DNA of 64,000 bases from assembly GCF_000184345.1 (NCBI RefSeq), contig NC_017583.1, forward strand, positions 1,178,001 through 1,242,000. Reading direction: 5' to 3'. The stretch's first letter is position 1. Each line of letters opens with the position of its first letter. Shown in pieces: positions 63,003 through 64,000 of this stretch. Made by a program: the position numbers and the translations under genes. The DNA comes from Spirochaeta thermophila DSM 6578 (GTDB lineage Bacteria > Spirochaetota > Spirochaetia > Winmispirales > Winmispiraceae). The notes below the pieces were generated by a model. That model did no database searches and was not told where the DNA came from. It worked only from the letters and a program-made list of their open reading frames with translations.

Positions 63003-63346
63003 TGCCGGCAGGTCGGGCCATCGCCTCCTGATCTCATGGAGGAGGAAAGTCCGGGCTCCATAGAGCAGGGTACCAGATAACATCTGGGCGGAGATGCGAT
63101 ACCATCTCCGACAGAAAGTGCCACAGAAAGGATACCGCCTGCCCCTCTGGCAGGTAAGGGTGAAATGGTGGGGTAAGAGCCCACCGGCACGCTGGTAACA
63201 GTGGGCGCAGGGCAAACCTTACCCGGAGCAAGGTCAAGCAGCGGGGGCTTGCTCGGCCGTACAACCCGCGGGTGGACCGCTCCAGCCTCAAGGCGACCAG
63301 ATAAATGATGGCCTAGAACAGAACCCGGCTTACGGGCCTGCCGGCT
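63003..63346 (+). ncRNA. rnpB: RNase P RNA, bacterial type A
   Basis: The catalytic RNA that matures tRNA 5' ends. P1 is GCCGGCAGG paired with CCTGCCGGC (63337-63345). The universal segments GAGGAAAGTCCGGGCTCC near the 5' end and AGAACAGAACCCGGCTTAC (63315-63333) near the 3' end are present. The GGGCGCAGGGCAAACC region is also recognisable. The P1 stem plus the following T run acts as a terminator. TATAGT (62998-63003) may be its -10 box. Confidence 0.96.
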
Positions 63347-63392
63347 TTTTCATTGACTTTTTTCTGCTTTTGTAATTAAATGAGCGCACCCG

Positions 63393-64000
63393 ATGAGTGC
63401 GCTGTATGTATCTGGATCCTCTGGACGACGACGCGGGCGGAGATCGTTCTTCTTTATAGGGATAGGGGTTTTCCTCAGCCTCATCCTGGCAGGGGGGGCT
63501 TTCTTTTTCTGGAAAAATGAAGAAACGATGTCTCAATCCTTGAGGAGTCTCCTCGAGGCAGGCGATTATATCGCCCTGAAAGACGAGACCGAGGAAATCC
63601 TCGAGGAGAATCCGATAGATCAACATGCACTTCTCCTCAATGCATATGCGAACTTCATGCTTGGAATGGGTGAGATAGAGGAAGAGCAGCGTCAGGAGTT
63701 TTTTGACGCCTCGATTGTAGCCTTTCGGAAACTCCTCATCCTGAGGCCCCTCACCCCTGAAATAGCCTATATGCTCGGCAAGGCCTATTTCCATAAAGGG
63801 GAGTTCTATGCCGACCTTTCCTCATACTACCTGGATTATGCCCTTGCCAAGGGATACGAGGCTGCAGACCTTCTGGAATATCTGGGACTTTCCGCTGCAC
63901 GAGAAGGGGATTATTCGAAAAGTAGTGAGTTCTTCCTTCGCGCGAAGGATCAGGGTAAGGATTCCCCACTCCTCGACCTCGCACTCGCTCGATCGCTCAT
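63393..64000 (+). CDS. Membrane-anchored TPR protein, 3'-truncated by window edge
   Basis: The frame from ATG 63393 stays open to the right edge (about 202 codons). A basic N-terminus (SGRRRGRRSFF) and one membrane segment (FIGIGVFLSLILAGGAFFF) are followed by helical repeats: SLLEAGDYIALKDETEEILE, LAYMLGKAYFHKGEF-like phrases and GLSAAREGDYSKSSEFFLRA. These are TPR-type. A promoter TTGACT (63353-63358), 17 nt, TTAAAT (63376-63381) lies between the rnpB terminator and this start. Function unknown. Confidence 0.75.
   Translation, partial: MSALYVSGSSGRRRGRRSFFFIGIGVFLSLILAGGAFFFWKNEETMSQSLRSLLEAGDYIALKDETEEILEENPIDQHALLLNAYANFMLGMGEIEEEQRQEFFDASIVAFRKLLILRPLTPEIAYMLGKAYFHKGEFYADLSSYYLDYALAKGYEAADLLEYLGLSAAREGDYSKSSEFFLRAKDQGKDSPLLDLALARSL

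Overview
The window reads as a stretch of a GC-rich (roughly 60 %) spirochaete chromosome. The clearest lineage marks are a periplasmic-flagellin gene (flaB), a PUR-domain protein of the Borrelia BpuR type, SpoVG, a shortened SMC and several exported proteins with spirochaete-type architecture. The overall look is closest to the Spirochaeta/Winmispira thermophila group; that species-level guess is inference. Most genes lie on the + strand in tightly packed, often overlapping operons.

Layout. 1-500: 3' part of a YfiH-type multicopper/purine-nucleoside enzyme. 566-8536: argS, then gltBD. 8533-13198: rplU-prp-rpmA-obgE-nadD-yqeK-LCP protein-rsfS. 13171-17093: a disturbed zone in which a minus-strand cheX-like chemotaxis gene is split by an IS256-family element. 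A second DDE element (IS4/IS1182-like), with terminal inverted repeats and a 12-bp direct target repeat, sits just upstream of nadC. 17143-25491: nadC-nadB-ispE-spoVG, tRNA-Gln, rplY, pth, tilS and ftsH. 25514-29472: two exported proteins (one a lipoprotein HtrA-like protease) and an unknown. 29505-30294: bpuR and rnhB, convergent and overlapping. 30407-34723: smc and two envelope proteins. 34793-42161: ffh-rpsP-khpA-rimM-trmD-rplS, followed by flagellar and regulatory accessory genes (FliK-like, FlhB-tail-like, HD-GYP, YraN, FlgM-like). 42229-45073: coaD, a CaCA exchanger, rpmF, acpP and rnc. 45080-50498: minus-strand cca, flaB, HIT, SPFH and HAD genes around thiN. 50539-57295: map, a YkgJ protein, an MBL hydrolase and a 1337-residue outer-membrane/Ig-like/OmpA protein. 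57332-64000: mltG-dnaG-rpoD, a zinc-ribbon coiled-coil protein, rnpB and the start of a TPR membrane protein.

Functionally the window is mostly core information processing: ribosome, tRNA maturation, SRP, primase/sigma and RNase P. Added to this are NAD, CoA and isoprenoid steps, glutamate synthesis, and motility and envelope genes. The most unusual signals are regulatory. Five genes (nadC, coaD, cca, thiN and a HAD gene) have a -10 hexamer ending only 6-7 nt before the start codon and no Shine-Dalgarno sequence, suggesting systematic leaderless transcription. pth appears to start with CTG. flaB has a sigma-28-like promoter and a leader with two CsrA-type sites, one in a hairpin loop and one over the Shine-Dalgarno sequence. 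I see no CRISPR array, prophage or defence island.
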